A DNA stretch of 64,000 bases from Haliclona indistincta (GCA_964017065.1 OZ024788.1:8659761-8723760); one strand, 5' to 3'; shown: positions 10,316-22,074, numbered from the stretch's first letter. Notes: generated from the letters alone by a model not told the origin. Made by a program: numbers and translations.

Positions 10316-13300
10316 TTAAAAACAGTGAAATGGAATACTGCAATATATGGCATCATGATCACTGTAATACACATCACGTACATGCACTAGTGCTTGGCTG
10401 TTACTGAAGTACACATGATCTATCAAGGTTGCTCTGTCAGTTGTAGGCTCAATCACTAGTTGTACATAACCATGAGATAACATCAATGCTTGTAGATGGG
10501 AATCATGACCACACAGCACATCATCATTGAAATCTCCAAGAAAAACAGTTGGTATACCAGATACACTGACATGTTGAAGCAAACTAGTCATAAACTGAAC
10601 AAGCTGTCTCATTGATATATTGGGTGACCTGTATACTAGAGCCACTTGTAATCTCTTGCCAGCAACACACAAGCAGGTGACAATGCTTTCAACACTAGTC
10701 TGTACAAATGTTACAGTACTACTAGGCTCCATAGTATAAGGCACACATATCATAGCTCCACCCTTGTGGTCATTCATTGATCTATCACACCTCAACACAA
10801 CATCATGATCAGTACTAACAACAGGTGATGGCTGTGTTGGGGATAACCAGGTCTCACAGAAACACAACACATTAGCACTCATTAACTCAGTATCTGCTTG
10901 TATGTCTGGTAGCTTAGCAACAATTGATCTAACATTCAGCAATGCTATGGTGACATGACTTGCACATGGTGGACACTGTAATGGCGGTATAGTTTGTAAC
11001 AATCTATCACGTAGTCTGGTCATCTCATCATCAACCAGATCACTCTTCCTGATGGCTTTAGCATTGAAATTAACAATATGTAAACCACTCAATGACTTCA
11101 CTCTACTCAGTGCTACATATATCTGACCAGCATTGAACCTAGTACCCTGCATATTAACAACAATAGCATCTAGTGTCAATCCCTGTACTTTATGAATAGT
11201 AGTAGCCCATGATAGTGTCAGAGGAAACTGTAATCGTGTAATCTCAGCACCACGCTTACCTCTAGCTAGAAATGAAACCTCAACTCTGCTCACAGGTACA
11301 GCATTAGGATACATTGCACTAAACCTACAGGCTTGATGAGCTGTCTGACCAACTTTCTCACAATCAAATTTCACAAGCACAGTGGTTACATCATTGTTAT
11401 CATTGGTGACTATATGGACCACCTCTCCTCTAGCACCATTAACCAACCCATCAGACACAGACACATTAGTGGTCAGCATGACTCTGGCACCAACAGCAAT
11501 ATTCAATACACTATGTAAACCACCAGTCTCTGTTCTTTTAGAAGACAATGAGGCTAGATCAATATGCCTAGTTTGACCAGTAACAGCATCACTAGCTTTC
11601 ACAGCATACCTCCTGACTGTACTGGGTATTCTCCTCAACATACTATCGTTATGCTCATCTACATCAGCATTCAGCTTGTACACATGCAATGCTTCACTAG
11701 GATAGTCATGGTTATCAGGGGACACCACTCTAGACTCTAGTACAGCAATATCATCATTGGTATAACTAGCAGTCCTCACTCTACACAACAACTCAGCAAA
11801 TGCACTATCACCTCTTTGCCTCATAATCTCATCTAGCTCTAAGATTTCAAACTCATCTTGCCATATTGAACCAGACTTGTAAAACTGAGCATAGCTATCT
11901 CTAACAGTACTGAACAACATGGGCTGAGCAACAGGTGGTAACTGATACAGGTCACCAACAGCAAGCACACTCACTCCACCAAACATTAGATCATTAGGCA
12001 CTCCTTTAATCTGTTGTAATCTCTTGTGTACCTCTAGTAACATGTCAGCACCAACCATACTCACTTCATCAATAATCAACAACACTAGCTTAGATAGCTT
12101 GCTACGCAATGTGTTCACCTTCTCACTGCTAAGAGGCTGAAAACCACCATATCTGCTTTTGCCCAATAGAAATGCTGAGTGTAGTGTCATACCATTCACA
12201 TTAAAAGCTGCTACACCAGTGGGAGCTGTTAGCAATACCAGTACATCATCAGGCTCTACTGATCCAGACTGCTTGATCAACCTAATAGTATCAGACTGTA
12301 TCAACCTTATCACATGAGACTTGCCAACACCACCAGGACCACTCAAGAACACTCTATATGGCTTGATGTGTTCACCTTTCTTCATAGCTAATACTGTTTG
12401 CTTACACCAGTGCCTATGGTACATGATCATAGCTCTTTGTTTGTTATTCAGACCTCTCATTAGCTCTCTATACTCATTAGGTGGTATTACAGCAGGATTA
12501 GCAGCACCTTCATATCTAACACTCAAACCACCTGAACCTGTAGTACTACCTTGCACTAGGCTAGCATTGTCTATCAAATCTTGTTCAGCTAGTTCAGTCA
12601 GTGTCTCAACACCTTGCTCTGCTGCTTGCGCATTACTTGCTTCAGTACTAGGGGCTATCTGACACCAGGCATGCTCAGGTCTATTATCATCATCAACATT
12701 AACATTCTCTATATCCTCATTAGTGTACTTGTTCTCATTCTCTATCACAACAGCTCTAACCAGCTCATAATGCTCAGCATAACTAGTACAACCACCAAGC
12801 AGATCATTCTCCTCATCATACCATGGATAATACAACATTAGCTTTGCTCTATACCAATTGCTAACATCACTATCTTTATTGTACTTCCTGAACCTGATCA
12901 CGGCTTGTTGTCTCCGTTCATTCATCTGACCATAACCACCAGTTAGTGTAATCTTTTTAGTACTACCCTCATTATTGGTATCTGGTAATTCATCATTATA
13001 CACTTCATCTTTGGTATTATAACATGTAGAATATGAGGCAGCAAATTCAGCTAAACACATGTTCTGGAATTGCTCTGGTCTATGCCTGTATCTGTCTACT
13101 AAGCTCTTCTGAAACACATCAGTAGCTTCCCCATCCAGCTGATCTATTGCATCACGTCCCTTAAGAACAGCAATTCTATCCTTCTTAACATTAGTATCAA
13201 CAAACACTACAGCTCTACTCAACTGTTTCATAGGCAATGACAGCAACCTATACACTGCTTCCTGGGCACTAACTTCTCTGTGGTCTAGAAATGCTGAACC

Positions 13301-16300
13301 AATCTTTCTCAGCTGTGTTCTAAGCTCATCTGTTCTCACTTCAGCTGCTACCTGCTTTAGCAACACCCCCATTGATTTCTCTGTCTTCATTATGTATGAA
13401 GCTACATACATCACACAAGCATAGGCATCCAGTACATACTGTATATCCATGTTCGCTTGCCATGCTAGCATTACAGAGGGATTGTAGTTATTAACATTCT
13501 GCTCATTAGGTTCACGCTTCAACAACACAACATTACCACCCTTAGTGACCTGTAGTGCTTCAATATACTCATCTCTATCAACACTAGCTCTAGTCAGTAC
13601 ATCATCAATAGTGGCATTAGGATCACAATCTGGCAGCACTTGCCGTACTTTACTCAACACACTCTGAGCTTTGTCATACATTTCACCATCACTACATGCA
13701 CTAGCAATGACTGTACTAGGGCTAGGAGGATGGGGGAAATTGAACCTGCAGCGCTTGTTTCTCTTACAATACGATGAATGTCTATGCTGCTGGACCATCA
13801 ACAAAAGCTCTTTCAATTTACAATCATTAGGCGGAATAGCACATGATACATACTGATCAATGAATGCACACACATCTTCATTACTATCCACACCATACTT
13901 GGGAGCATCCTTTACCCACAGCACACAATGAGCATGTGGTGACCCTCTAGACTGAAACTCAACTCTAATAGCATAATCAACAATCTCACCCAAAGGCTTG
14001 GCGTTGGACTTTAGCACATCTCGGAAGAAACTATTCAACCTGTACTGAAAGTGTCTAGCTGCTGTCACAGGGTTGCGTCTTAACCAGTTACTCTTCTCAT
14101 CAAATGACAATGCTGCTATATCATCATCACTGTAACACACACCATACTGTCTAGCAATGATCTGTATTATATCAGGCCACTTCATATCAGCTGCTGACAG
14201 AGTAAAAAACCATGTGGGAGTACCAAGCTGCCTTATCATTGCTAACAACTCATAAAATGTACGCTGGTAATATGGTGGGGAACCTCTAACATTCTTCAGA
14301 AACCTGTAAGCTTTGTCAGTACGCACATTATCACTCATAAATGATTTGTCTTTCACTTGAGAAGCTGTAATCTGCTGGGTAGGCTTCTGTCTCCATGCAA
14401 AATTATTACCATCATCCAGCACTTGCTTACATTCAACAATATACTGAGCTACAAACAAGTAATCCAAATCTCTAGCAAATCTACCATCAATATCCTGTAG
14501 ACGTGCATTGAAATACTTCCTGTAAGTAATCTTTCTCTCTCGCTTACTACCAAAACCACCTTTACCATAACAAAACTTATCAGGATTACACATCAGCTCA
14601 AAGTTGGGATCTGACATAATAAACAATGGTTTCTGTCCTTCAGCAGGGGCAATGCTCACTATCTGGTCAGGGTTCTCTAGTGACATCATACTAGCATGAG
14701 TACCGCCAGTCATCTCTAGTCTGTGCTGATCACCAGCTGCTATAGTCTCATCATCAATCTCATCACATTCATTATCATTGGATACTGGGAGGGTATCATT
14801 AGTAACAGTATTGTCTAGAATGCCATCAAGACCAACAAAGTGATATTGCATTATCAAACCAAGGCTCAGTGACTGCTCACATACATCACCAATAGGAGTA
14901 TTCACAGCAATACTGGTACCATCATTATTAGCACAGAACACAACAATGTTCACATTAAACATGTTACACATGGCTGCTATAGCAATACTATCACCCCAGG
15001 CACCTTCACTTAATCTTCTAACATACTTCTGATAGCGCAGCTCTTGCTGTACTACAGGGTCTGTAATGGACTCAATGTAAGCATCTTCCTCATCAAGTGG
15101 TTCATTGTCAGCATTATACCCATCACTGCTAGATACTGACTGATGCACAAAGTCACTATAGAAATCACCATAACGTGACAAGTACTGGCACACAGCTTGT
15201 CTCAGACTACTAGCATCAACAACATCACGACCTAGATACTGAAGTTGGTATACACATGCATTGAACAAACAATTACCATCACTAGGCACATCATGTATTT
15301 CAAATCCTTCCTTTCTAGCAAACGCTTTCAATGCATTAGTATAATATGACACTGGATCACTAGGGTTGATAGAACTATTACTAGCAACAGGTGGGTCATT
15401 AACTGTAGCGATACTAGTATTGACATCATGTTCCATACTCTCTGGTTGCTCTAACATGCTCATAACAAGCTCTTCATCATCAGCAGCAGCACTCTCTACC
15501 CAATCATCAGCAATGTCTACATCAGCATACAATGTGTTGTTTGCTTTAAGCCACTTCAATGCATTAATCAATTTCTGAGGTGACACATAGTCATACAAAT
15601 AGTGACCTTTGTACGATAGCTTACGCTTCAGTTTCAATGGCACTAACTCACACTCAGAAGGCAATCTTGGTAACATTGTACACACACGGTCTATCTTGGA
15701 TGGTACATTAACAGCAGGACCATGTATACACCTCTGTTTACCACTAGGCAGTGCTACCATCTTCATGAAGGGTACACGCAATGATATCAATCTTTGCTCT
15801 AATGCATTCAAACATGACAGCTGAGCAGGCTCATTGTCTAGTTCCATCCCATTAGCTTTAGCTTGTACTGGCAGGTTACCTCTAGACAAAGCCCCATCAC
15901 ATGTCTTACACACCCACTGTTTACCTTCACTAGTAACATAAATATGCTCACACAATTCCCCCAACAACTCTGGGCTGGCTTTAGTGTACTTGATAGGATT
16001 GAAACCAATAACTGAATGCCTGTACAACATCCTATGACAACATGTACACACAAATTCTGGACCAATTTTAACTTTTGCTAAAAACTCATGGATGACTACA
16101 TCAATTGATTCAGACCTAACTGTAGACCTGGCAGTAGCTTTTACACAACGATTTTTTTCTTTGCGTTGTTCAGTATCACATTCAGTCTCATTAGCTCTTT
16201 TGTTAGCTTGACACAATCTATTACTGGCTCTACGTAATTCAGTATCACATTCAGTCTCATTAGCTCTCTTGTTAGCTTTGCACAATCTATTACTAGCTCT

Positions 16301-17083
16301 ACGCAATTCAGTATCACATTCAGTCTCATTAGCTCTCTTGTTAGCTTTGCACAATCTATTACTAGCTCTACGCAATTCAGTATCACATTCAGTCTCATTA
16401 GCTCTCTTGTTAGCTTGACACAATCTATTACTGGCTCTACGTAATTCAGTATCACATTCAGGCTCATTAGCTCTCTTGTTAGCCTTCCTATCTCTATCAT
16501 TAGCTTTACGTAACTCACACGTCTCCACAGTTTCCTTACTTCTCCTGTTTCTTATTTCAACTTTCTTACACCTCTTGCTGCTAAACAAATATCCACACTC
16601 TGCACACTGTGACTTTCTGCAATGGCTAATAGATTCACACTTGGGACAGGTCTTATGCAACGCCATGTCTGCAATGAAAATTGAGTCAACAACAGAATTA
16701 CAGAAATCTGCACTATATAACATACTGGCTGGAGCTGGCTGTGAGTGTCCTGTGGCTAAAACTGGCAGAGAGTCTCCACGGGCTGGAACTGGCTGGTTAT
16801 CTATAGGCCCAGGATTTACTTCGACGTCACCAGAAATGAGCAGAAGAAAGAAAATAGTTGCAGAGTAGGGACGCCGTGAGTGATTAAAGCACGGACGAGT
16901 ACGGAGAACAGACCGAGTAGTGAGTGAAGAAACAGCCAAAGGGATAGAAAAAGTAGGGATACGTACTACTGAGACATCTTCCACAAATGCTTGCTGTGCT
17001 CTTAAAAGACACAACAGAAGTGTAGCCAAAGCAAGAATATGATGAATATGTCTGGGTCTCGATCTGACACGATGACTGGTCAT
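10316..17083 (-). CDS. Helentron Rep-helicase polyprotein with 2A, OTU and APE endonuclease
   Basis: A single open frame of 2255 codons from the first ATG (17083); upstream in-frame codons have no ATG. Domains: hydrophobic leader (residues 14-33, HHILALATLLLCLLRAQQAF); 2A motif GDVEVNPGP at 85-93, predicted to separate a 92-residue leader from the rest; CPKC..CAEC zinc motif (about 143-163); five 23-residue basic repeats (KRANETECDTELRRASNRLC, about 195-310); CTCC/CKTC zinc region resembling DUF6570 (340-520); OTU protease (PSDGNCLFNACV near 604, histidine in YHFVGL near 746); Helitron N domain (PTWFFTLSAADMKWPD near 961); HUH PHAH near 1050; Rep tyrosines in YVASY near 1225; PIF1 helicase (GPGGVGKS near 1583, LLIIDEVSM, GDLYQLPP, TIHKVQG, VALSR near 1991); APE endonuclease (NVRS, ETW, GDFN, SDHD, 2051-2255). 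It performs rolling-circle transposition; the EN domain defines the Helentron type. Confidence 0.95.
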   Translation of the reverse strand: MTSHRVRSRPRHIHHILALATLLLCLLRAQQAFVEDVSVVRIPTFSIPLAVSSLTTRSVLRTRPCFNHSRRPYSATIFFLLLISGDVEVNPGPIDNQPVPARGDSLPVLATGHSQPAPASMLYSADFCNSVVDSIFIADMALHKTCPKCESISHCRKSQCAECGYLFSSKRCKKVEIRNRRSKETVETCELRKANDRDRKANKRANEPECDTELRRASNRLCQANKRANETECDTELRRASNRLCKANKRANETECDTELRRASNRLCKANKRANETECDTELRRASNRLCQANKRANETECDTEQRKEKNRCVKATARSTVRSESIDVVIHEFLAKVKIGPEFVCTCCHRMLYRHSVIGFNPIKYTKASPELLGELCEHIYVTSEGKQWVCKTCDGALSRGNLPVQAKANGMELDNEPAQLSCLNALEQRLISLRVPFMKMVALPSGKQRCIHGPAVNVPSKIDRVCTMLPRLPSECELVPLKLKRKLSYKGHYLYDYVSPQKLINALKWLKANNTLYADVDIADDWVESAAADDEELVMSMLEQPESMEHDVNTSIATVNDPPVASNSSINPSDPVSYYTNALKAFARKEGFEIHDVPSDGNCLFNACVYQLQYLGRDVVDASSLRQAVCQYLSRYGDFYSDFVHQSVSSSDGYNADNEPLDEEDAYIESITDPVVQQELRYQKYVRRLSEGAWGDSIAIAAMCNMFNVNIVVFCANNDGTSIAVNTPIGDVCEQSLSLGLIMQYHFVGLDGILDNTVTNDTLPVSNDNECDEIDDETIAAGDQHRLEMTGGTHASMMSLENPDQIVSIAPAEGQKPLFIMSDPNFELMCNPDKFCYGKGGFGSKRERKITYRKYFNARLQDIDGRFARDLDYLFVAQYIVECKQVLDDGNNFAWRQKPTQQITASQVKDKSFMSDNVRTDKAYRFLKNVRGSPPYYQRTFYELLAMIRQLGTPTWFFTLSAADMKWPDIIQIIARQYGVCYSDDDIAALSFDEKSNWLRRNPVTAARHFQYRLNSFFRDVLKSNAKPLGEIVDYAIRVEFQSRGSPHAHCVLWVKDAPKYGVDSNEDVCAFIDQYVSCAIPPNDCKLKELLLMVQQHRHSSYCKRNKRCRFNFPHPPSPSTVIASACSDGEMYDKAQSVLSKVRQVLPDCDPNATIDDVLTRASVDRDEYIEALQVTKGGNVVLLKREPNEQNVNNYNPSVMLAWQANMDIQYVLDAYACVMYVASYIMKTEKSMGVLLKQVAAEVRTDELRTQLRKIGSAFLDHREVSAQEAVYRLLSLPMKQLSRAVVFVDTNVKKDRIAVLKGRDAIDQLDGEATDVFQKSLVDRYRHRPEQFQNMCLAEFAASYSTCYNTKDEVYNDELPDTNNEGSTKKITLTGGYGQMNERRQQAVIRFRKYNKDSDVSNWYRAKLMLYYPWYDEENDLLGGCTSYAEHYELVRAVVIENENKYTNEDIENVNVDDDNRPEHAWCQIAPSTEASNAQAAEQGVETLTELAEQDLIDNASLVQGSTTGSGGLSVRYEGAANPAVIPPNEYRELMRGLNNKQRAMIMYHRHWCKQTVLAMKKGEHIKPYRVFLSGPGGVGKSHVIRLIQSDTIRLIKQSGSVEPDDVLVLLTAPTGVAAFNVNGMTLHSAFLLGKSRYGGFQPLSSEKVNTLRSKLSKLVLLIIDEVSMVGADMLLEVHKRLQQIKGVPNDLMFGGVSVLAVGDLYQLPPVAQPMLFSTVRDSYAQFYKSGSIWQDEFEILELDEIMRQRGDSAFAELLCRVRTASYTNDDIAVLESRVVSPDNHDYPSEALHVYKLNADVDEHNDSMLRRIPSTVRRYAVKASDAVTGQTRHIDLASLSSKRTETGGLHSVLNIAVGARVMLTTNVSVSDGLVNGARGEVVHIVTNDNNDVTTVLVKFDCEKVGQTAHQACRFSAMYPNAVPVSRVEVSFLARGKRGAEITRLQFPLTLSWATTIHKVQGLTLDAIVVNMQGTRFNAGQIYVALSRVKSLSGLHIVNFNAKAIRKSDLVDDEMTRLRDRLLQTIPPLQCPPCASHVTIALLNVRSIVAKLPDIQADTELMSANVLCFCETWLSPTQPSPVVSTDHDVVLRCDRSMNDHKGGAMICVPYTMEPSSTVTFVQTSVESIVTCLCVAGKRLQVALVYRSPNISMRQLVQFMTSLLQHVSVSGIPTVFLGDFNDDVLCGHDSHLQALMLSHGYVQLVIEPTTDRATLIDHVYFSNSQALVHVRDVYYSDHDAIYCSIPFHCF

Positions 17084-17171
17084 CTTGGTCGACCTGAGCG
17101 TGATGAACTTGAAGTCCTTGATTATGAACAGCAAATAAAAACAGCCACTGACAACTTGATTCGCACTGCGG

Positions 17172-17814
17172 TAGTGTTGTAAATGTTAACAATAACTAAA
17201 ACTAAAACCACTTTTAGTAAGGGTCAAATCATTGTTGTTAACAATAACAAACTAAAACTAATATTACCAGACTGAACTTTACTATTAATAACTAAAACTA
17301 TAATTAGACACTTTTACTAGTTATTGTATATGCAATTAATCAACAAGGTACCAAAGCACATGTGCTAATCTCTTTGTAACCTCTGTCAGTTGTACCAGAG
17401 TTGTACTTTTAAACTTCATTGTGCAACAAAAAAGCTACTATCAAGAAGGAGAACTCTTGGATCCGTTGGATTTCTGGATAAAGTCAGAGGCACAGTATCC
17501 CACTTGGTCAAAAGTAGCCTGTGATGTACCTGCTTCATCGACACCAATTGAGCGAACTGTCTCTATTGCGGGAAATGCTTGTATCAGTAAAAGAAATCGC
17601 TTAACAGACAAAAATCTGGAACGTGAAGTGTTGATTAGAAGTAACAAGGAGTACTTATAGATAGCACGCTAATAACAATAACTAAAACAATAACTACAAC
17701 TAAAATTACTGATTTTTTTGTTAACTAATTTTAACAACAACTTAAACCAAATTCACCATTATTACTCTAACAAAACTATAACTAATATTAAAACCCATTA
17801 CTTTTACAACACTA
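17172..17814 (+). mobile_element. internally deleted hAT element
   Basis: Terminal inverted repeats TAGTGTTGTAAA / TTTACAACACTA with a perfect 8-base target duplication CACTGCGG (17164-17171, 17815-17822), diagnostic of hAT. The subterminal regions are simple, built on AATAACTAAAACTA-like repeats. It sits about 90 bases upstream of the Helentron start codon. Confidence 0.92.
17421..17660 (+). pseudogene. hAT transposase C-terminal dimerisation domain remnant
   Basis: The open frame (79 codons) reads DPLDFWIKSEAQYPTWSKVA, then VPASSTPIERTVSIAGN and KRNRLTDKNLEREVLIR. This is the C-terminal hAT dimerisation signature (P-x-L-A-x-x-x-L, P-A-S-S-x-x-x-E-R-x-F-S). The DDE catalytic core and zinc-finger BED domain are absent; whole transposases are about 600 residues. 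It is a leftover of internal deletion, not a functional gene. Confidence 0.9.
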
Positions 17815-20800
17815 CACTGCGGTTCAGATCGCTTCGAAAAACAGTGCAATAATGAACTTTCTGAACAATCCACGTGATTTTATAATGAAAATAAGGGCGT
17901 GTACGTGTCTAGCTGCATGGGCGCGGCCAACAGCACACGGTTGCTAGCAAGACTTGCAGCTTTTCACGAGCTGCCTTTTGCATCCGTTACTAGTAGATCT
18001 TCCACACTGTTCACAAACTCACTGGCTGCAAGGCAGCCATCTGTAGACAGCTTTGTCTTCAGAGAAGTCCACCAATAGCCATCCAGGTGAGCTATTTACG
18101 CGATAACTTACGCACTAAGCTTTAAAATCAAACTTCTGAAAATTCAGATCCGAGCAAGTATCGATTTCTACCCGTGTTGCTTTTTTCAGCGATTAGTTTT
18201 CAGCGAGCTACGAGAAATCATTGCGACAGAATGACTGAATGAAAAATGCACCATTGGTGCTGGTTATGCCTCGGTGGATGTTAAAATTTGAGCATGTAAT
18301 GCTATAACAGAGTAATATTCATATTCAGCTGCCAGCATTCGAATATAGCACGAGCAGAAGCAATATAGCAAACTTGTAGTTATGCAATCAGAAGCCAAAC
18401 AGTGCTGAGTATTATTAATATTATTTTAATTAACTGGGCGTGCCTATGCATTGAATGGCAGTAACCTGCCGGGTTCTGGTTACAAGTAGCTTCCTCGCGC
18501 AGTTTCTACGGACCTGCGCTGCCATCATGTAGTATAAATTTAACCTACAAGCTACTAGGCAGTCTGCTGTGAGTAGTTTTGTTTTCTGAGAAGTCCTGAT
18601 CGTCAGCAAAGCCATCTATAGGTGAGCAAACCGCGCCATAACTCTAGAACAAAGCTTTGCATCGAACTTTCGCTAATACACAACCGAGATAATGTCGAGT
18701 TATACCTGCATTGCAAGTTTCAGAGCTCACCTTTCAGTGTGCGCCGCAAAAATGGTGTAACAGACAGACTGACAGACAGAACTAGGCACCAAAGGTGCTT
18801 ATGCCTCGGTGGAATGTTATGCATTATACATGCCTGTCTGACTAAATACGCTGAACTGAAATACACAAGCAGTAATGAAAGTCTGCTGTTGCTAGTTGAA
18901 CACTATGTTAGTGGCTGACAACTTATAAAATCATACACAATAAACTGCAGCCTTTCTGTACAGCAATATTATAGTTATGCAATCAGAAGCCAATCAGTGC
19001 TGACCACAATTCAACTGGGCGTGTCTACAATGTTCAGTACAGCCCATGCATACTAGATAGCTTCCATAGCTTGCTCACACAATTTCTCTGGACCTGCGCT
19101 GCTATCCTGTAGTGAAATTCTAACCTATAAGCTTCTAGGTAGTCAACTGTGGATAGCTTTGCCTTTCCAGATCGCCAGCAACAGCTCGATCGCGAGCCGG
19201 TGAGCAAATTGCGCCATAACTCACGAACAAAGTTTCGTATAAAGTTTTCACATGTTCTAGAGCGAGATAATACCGTGTTCTACTTGCATTGCTAGTTTCA
19301 GAGCTTAACTTTCAGCGTGCGCTACAAAACTGAACCAGCCGTGAGCAATTCACGCGATAACTTACGCACTAAGCTTTAAAATCAAACTTCTGAAAATTCA
19401 AATCCGAGCAAGTATCGATTTCTACCCGTTTTGCTTGTTTCAGCGATTAGTTTTCAGTGAGCTACGAGAAATCGTTGCGACAGACTGACTGACAGAATGA
19501 CTGACACCACGATTACTGTATGCCTCGTGGCTCCGCCCACCGAGGCATAATGACAGACAACGCGATTACAGTATGCCTCGTGGCTCCGCCCACCGAGGCA
19601 TAATGACTGACACCACGACTACTGTATGGGGCCTCGTGGCTCCGCCCACCGAGGCATAACAAGCTGCAATACAGCACTGTTTGCAGAATATGCTAGTGGG
19701 TTGCAACTATGCAATCAGAAGCCTAGCAGTGCTAACCACATGGAATTCAGTTGGGCGTGCCTATAATCAACACAGCACGTGAGCGCTGGTGCATGCTGGA
19801 GCCGCTGGCACTGCTTAGCGATAGCACGATTGATTTCTCAGCACTCACTGTACTACCTTGAGTAAAGAATTGTCTTACAAGCTGTGAAGAAGACTATAGT
19901 AGACAGCTTTATCTTCAGCGAAGTCCCACAATGCTGATCGAGCGAGTCCAGCAATGCCATTCAAGGTAACGAAGCTTTGGAACCAAAAGTCTATCAATTC
20001 AATTCCGAGGCAACACCGAGTTGAACATGTATTGCAAGTATCAGCGCTTAGTTTTCCGCCGACGCGGAGTTCTGCCTGCGGACAGAATGAATGAAAGCAC
20101 CAAGGTGCTGATGCCTCGGTGCAGTCATAAAACTAAAAGTTATAACAAAAATACGCTGAACTAAAACATACACAGCAACAAACTGCAGCTGTTATACCTT
20201 GCTGTACAGCAATCACAATGCAGTATAATAGTTGTGCAATGCAATTCCTGTATGATGAAATTAAAGCTGAAGAGCGCTGCAACAAGCTGCAATACAGCAG
20301 TGCACTGTTTGCAGAATAAGTTAGTGCAACTATGCAATCAGAAGCCTAGCAGTGCTAACCACATGGAATTCAGTTGGGCGTGCCTATAATCAACACAGCA
20401 CGTGAGCGCTGGTTGATAGCTTGCTGGAGCTGGCGCTGCTTAGCGATAGCACGATTGATTTCTCAGCACTCACTGTACTACCTTGAGTACAGAATTGTCT
20501 TACAAGCTGTGAAGAAGACTATAGTGGACAGCTTTATCTTCAGCGAAGTCCCACAATGCTGAGCGAGTCCAGCAATGCCATTCAAGGTAACGAAGCTTTG
20601 GAACCAAAAGTCTATCAATTCAATTCCGAGGCAACACCGAGTTGAACATGTATTGCTAGTATCAGCGCTTAGTTTTTCGCCGACGCGGAGTTCTGCCTGC
20701 GGACGGAACGAATGAATGACAAACCGACGAACTACTGTATGCCTCGTGGCTCCGCCCACCGAGGCATAAAAATGCACCATTGGTGCTGGTTATGCCTCGG

Positions 20801-21458
20801 TGGATGTTAAAATTTGAGCATGTAATGCTATAACAGAGTAAGATTCATATTAAGCTGCCAGCATTCGAATATAGCACGAGCAGAAGCAATATAGCAAACT
20901 CGTAGTTATGCAATCAGAAGCCAAACAGTGCTGAGTAATTATTATTAATATTTTATTTTAATTAACTGGGCGTGCCTATGCATTGAATGGCAGTAACCTG
21001 CCGGGTTCTGGTTACAAGTAGTAGCTTCCTCGCGCAGTTTCTACGGACCTGCGCTGCCATCATGTAGTATAAATTTAACGTACAAGCTACTAGGCAGTCT
21101 GCTGTGAGTAGTTTTGTTTTCTGAGAAGTCCTGATCGTCAGCAAAGCCATCTATAGGTGAGCAAACCACGCCATAACTCTAGAACAAAGCTTTGCATCGA
21201 ACCTTCGCTAATACACAACCGAGATAATGTCGAGTTATACCTGCATTGCAAGTTTCAGAGCTCACCGTTCAGCGTGCGCCGCAAAAATTGTGTAACAGAC
21301 AGACAGACAGAATGACAGACAACGCGATTACAGTATGCCTCGTGGCTCCGCCCACCGAGGCATAATGACTGACTGACTGACTGACAAACTGACAAACAAA
21401 CGAACTACTGTATGCCTCGTGGCTCCGCCCACCGAGGCATAACTAGGCACCGAAGGTG

Positions 21459-22074
21459 GGCTGACGGTAAACCCGGAATTGCGGAATTCCGCCCGGAATT
21501 GCGGAATTCCGCCCGGAATTCCGGATGTCAAAATTTGTATGATAACGGACAAATTTTGAGAGAAAAAAGACCATAATTATTACTAGAAACTAAAAATACT
21601 AAACCCTAAACCCAAGACCCTAAAACCTTCGCCTAACAGCGCCCAGTATTCACCTAACGGTGCCCAGTATTCGCCTAACGGTGCCCAGTATTCGCCTAAC
21701 AGCGCCCAGTATTCGCCTAACGGTGCCCAGTATTCGCCTAACGGTGCCCAGTATTCGCCTAACGGCGCCCAGTATTCGCCTAACGGCGCCCAGTATTCGC
21801 CTAACAGCGCCCAGTATTCGCCTAACAGCGCCCAGTATTCGCCTAACAGCGCCCAGTATTCACCTAACAGCGCCGTTAGGTCCATTCTGAATACTGGCTA
21901 CGTCGTTAGGCGAATACTGGGCGCTGTTAGGCGAATACTGGGCGCTGTTAGGCGAAGGTTTTAGGGTCTTGGGTTTAGTTCAGTTCTAGTGCTGGTTTTT
22001 TCATTTATTGTGAACGGAATATTCCGGACGGAATTCCGTCCGGAATTCTGAAATTCCGGGTTTTACCATCAGCC
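21459..22074. mobile_element. 616-base element with 9-base target duplication
   Basis: Termini GGCTGACGGTAAACCCGG and the inverse of GGCTGATGGTAAAACCCGG; the subterminal parts are made of GGAATTCCG-type palindromes. A 9-base duplication CCGAAGGTG flanks it (21450-21458, 22075-22083), interrupting the GGCACCGAAGGTGC landmark of the surrounding repeat. The interior is mostly a 21-base minisatellite. Probably Mutator-like and non-autonomous. Confidence 0.85.
21625..21960. repeat. 21-base minisatellite with inverted end
   Basis: About 12 units of TTCGCCTAACGGTGCCCAGT+A (variants AGCGCCC, GGCGCCC), then inverted units from 21880 to 21955, bracketed by CCCTAAACCCAAGACCC and its inverse. The 21-base period gives 7-residue pseudo-peptides in long reading frames on both strands, which are not genes. 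Confidence 0.92.

Larger units (their letters stand above)
8207..17990 (-). mobile_element. Helentron (EN-containing Helitron), probably autonomous
   Basis: Approximate limits: the left edge is where the flanking repeat array is interrupted (8206/8207); the right edge lies between 17823 and about 17990. The 3' region (8207-10315) holds two minisatellites, a common feature of Helentron relatives, and no other gene. The ORF is uninterrupted, so the copy looks recent. A hAT element (17172-17814) has inserted upstream of its start codon. I could not identify exact terminal motifs. Confidence 0.7.

Noticed and set aside
12321..12841. Plus-strand frames inside the Helentron region
   Set aside because: Antisense shadows of the 2255-codon minus-strand ORF.
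21583..21890. Repetitive EYWALLG / IRLTVPS proteins
   Set aside because: 21-base minisatellite read on both strands.
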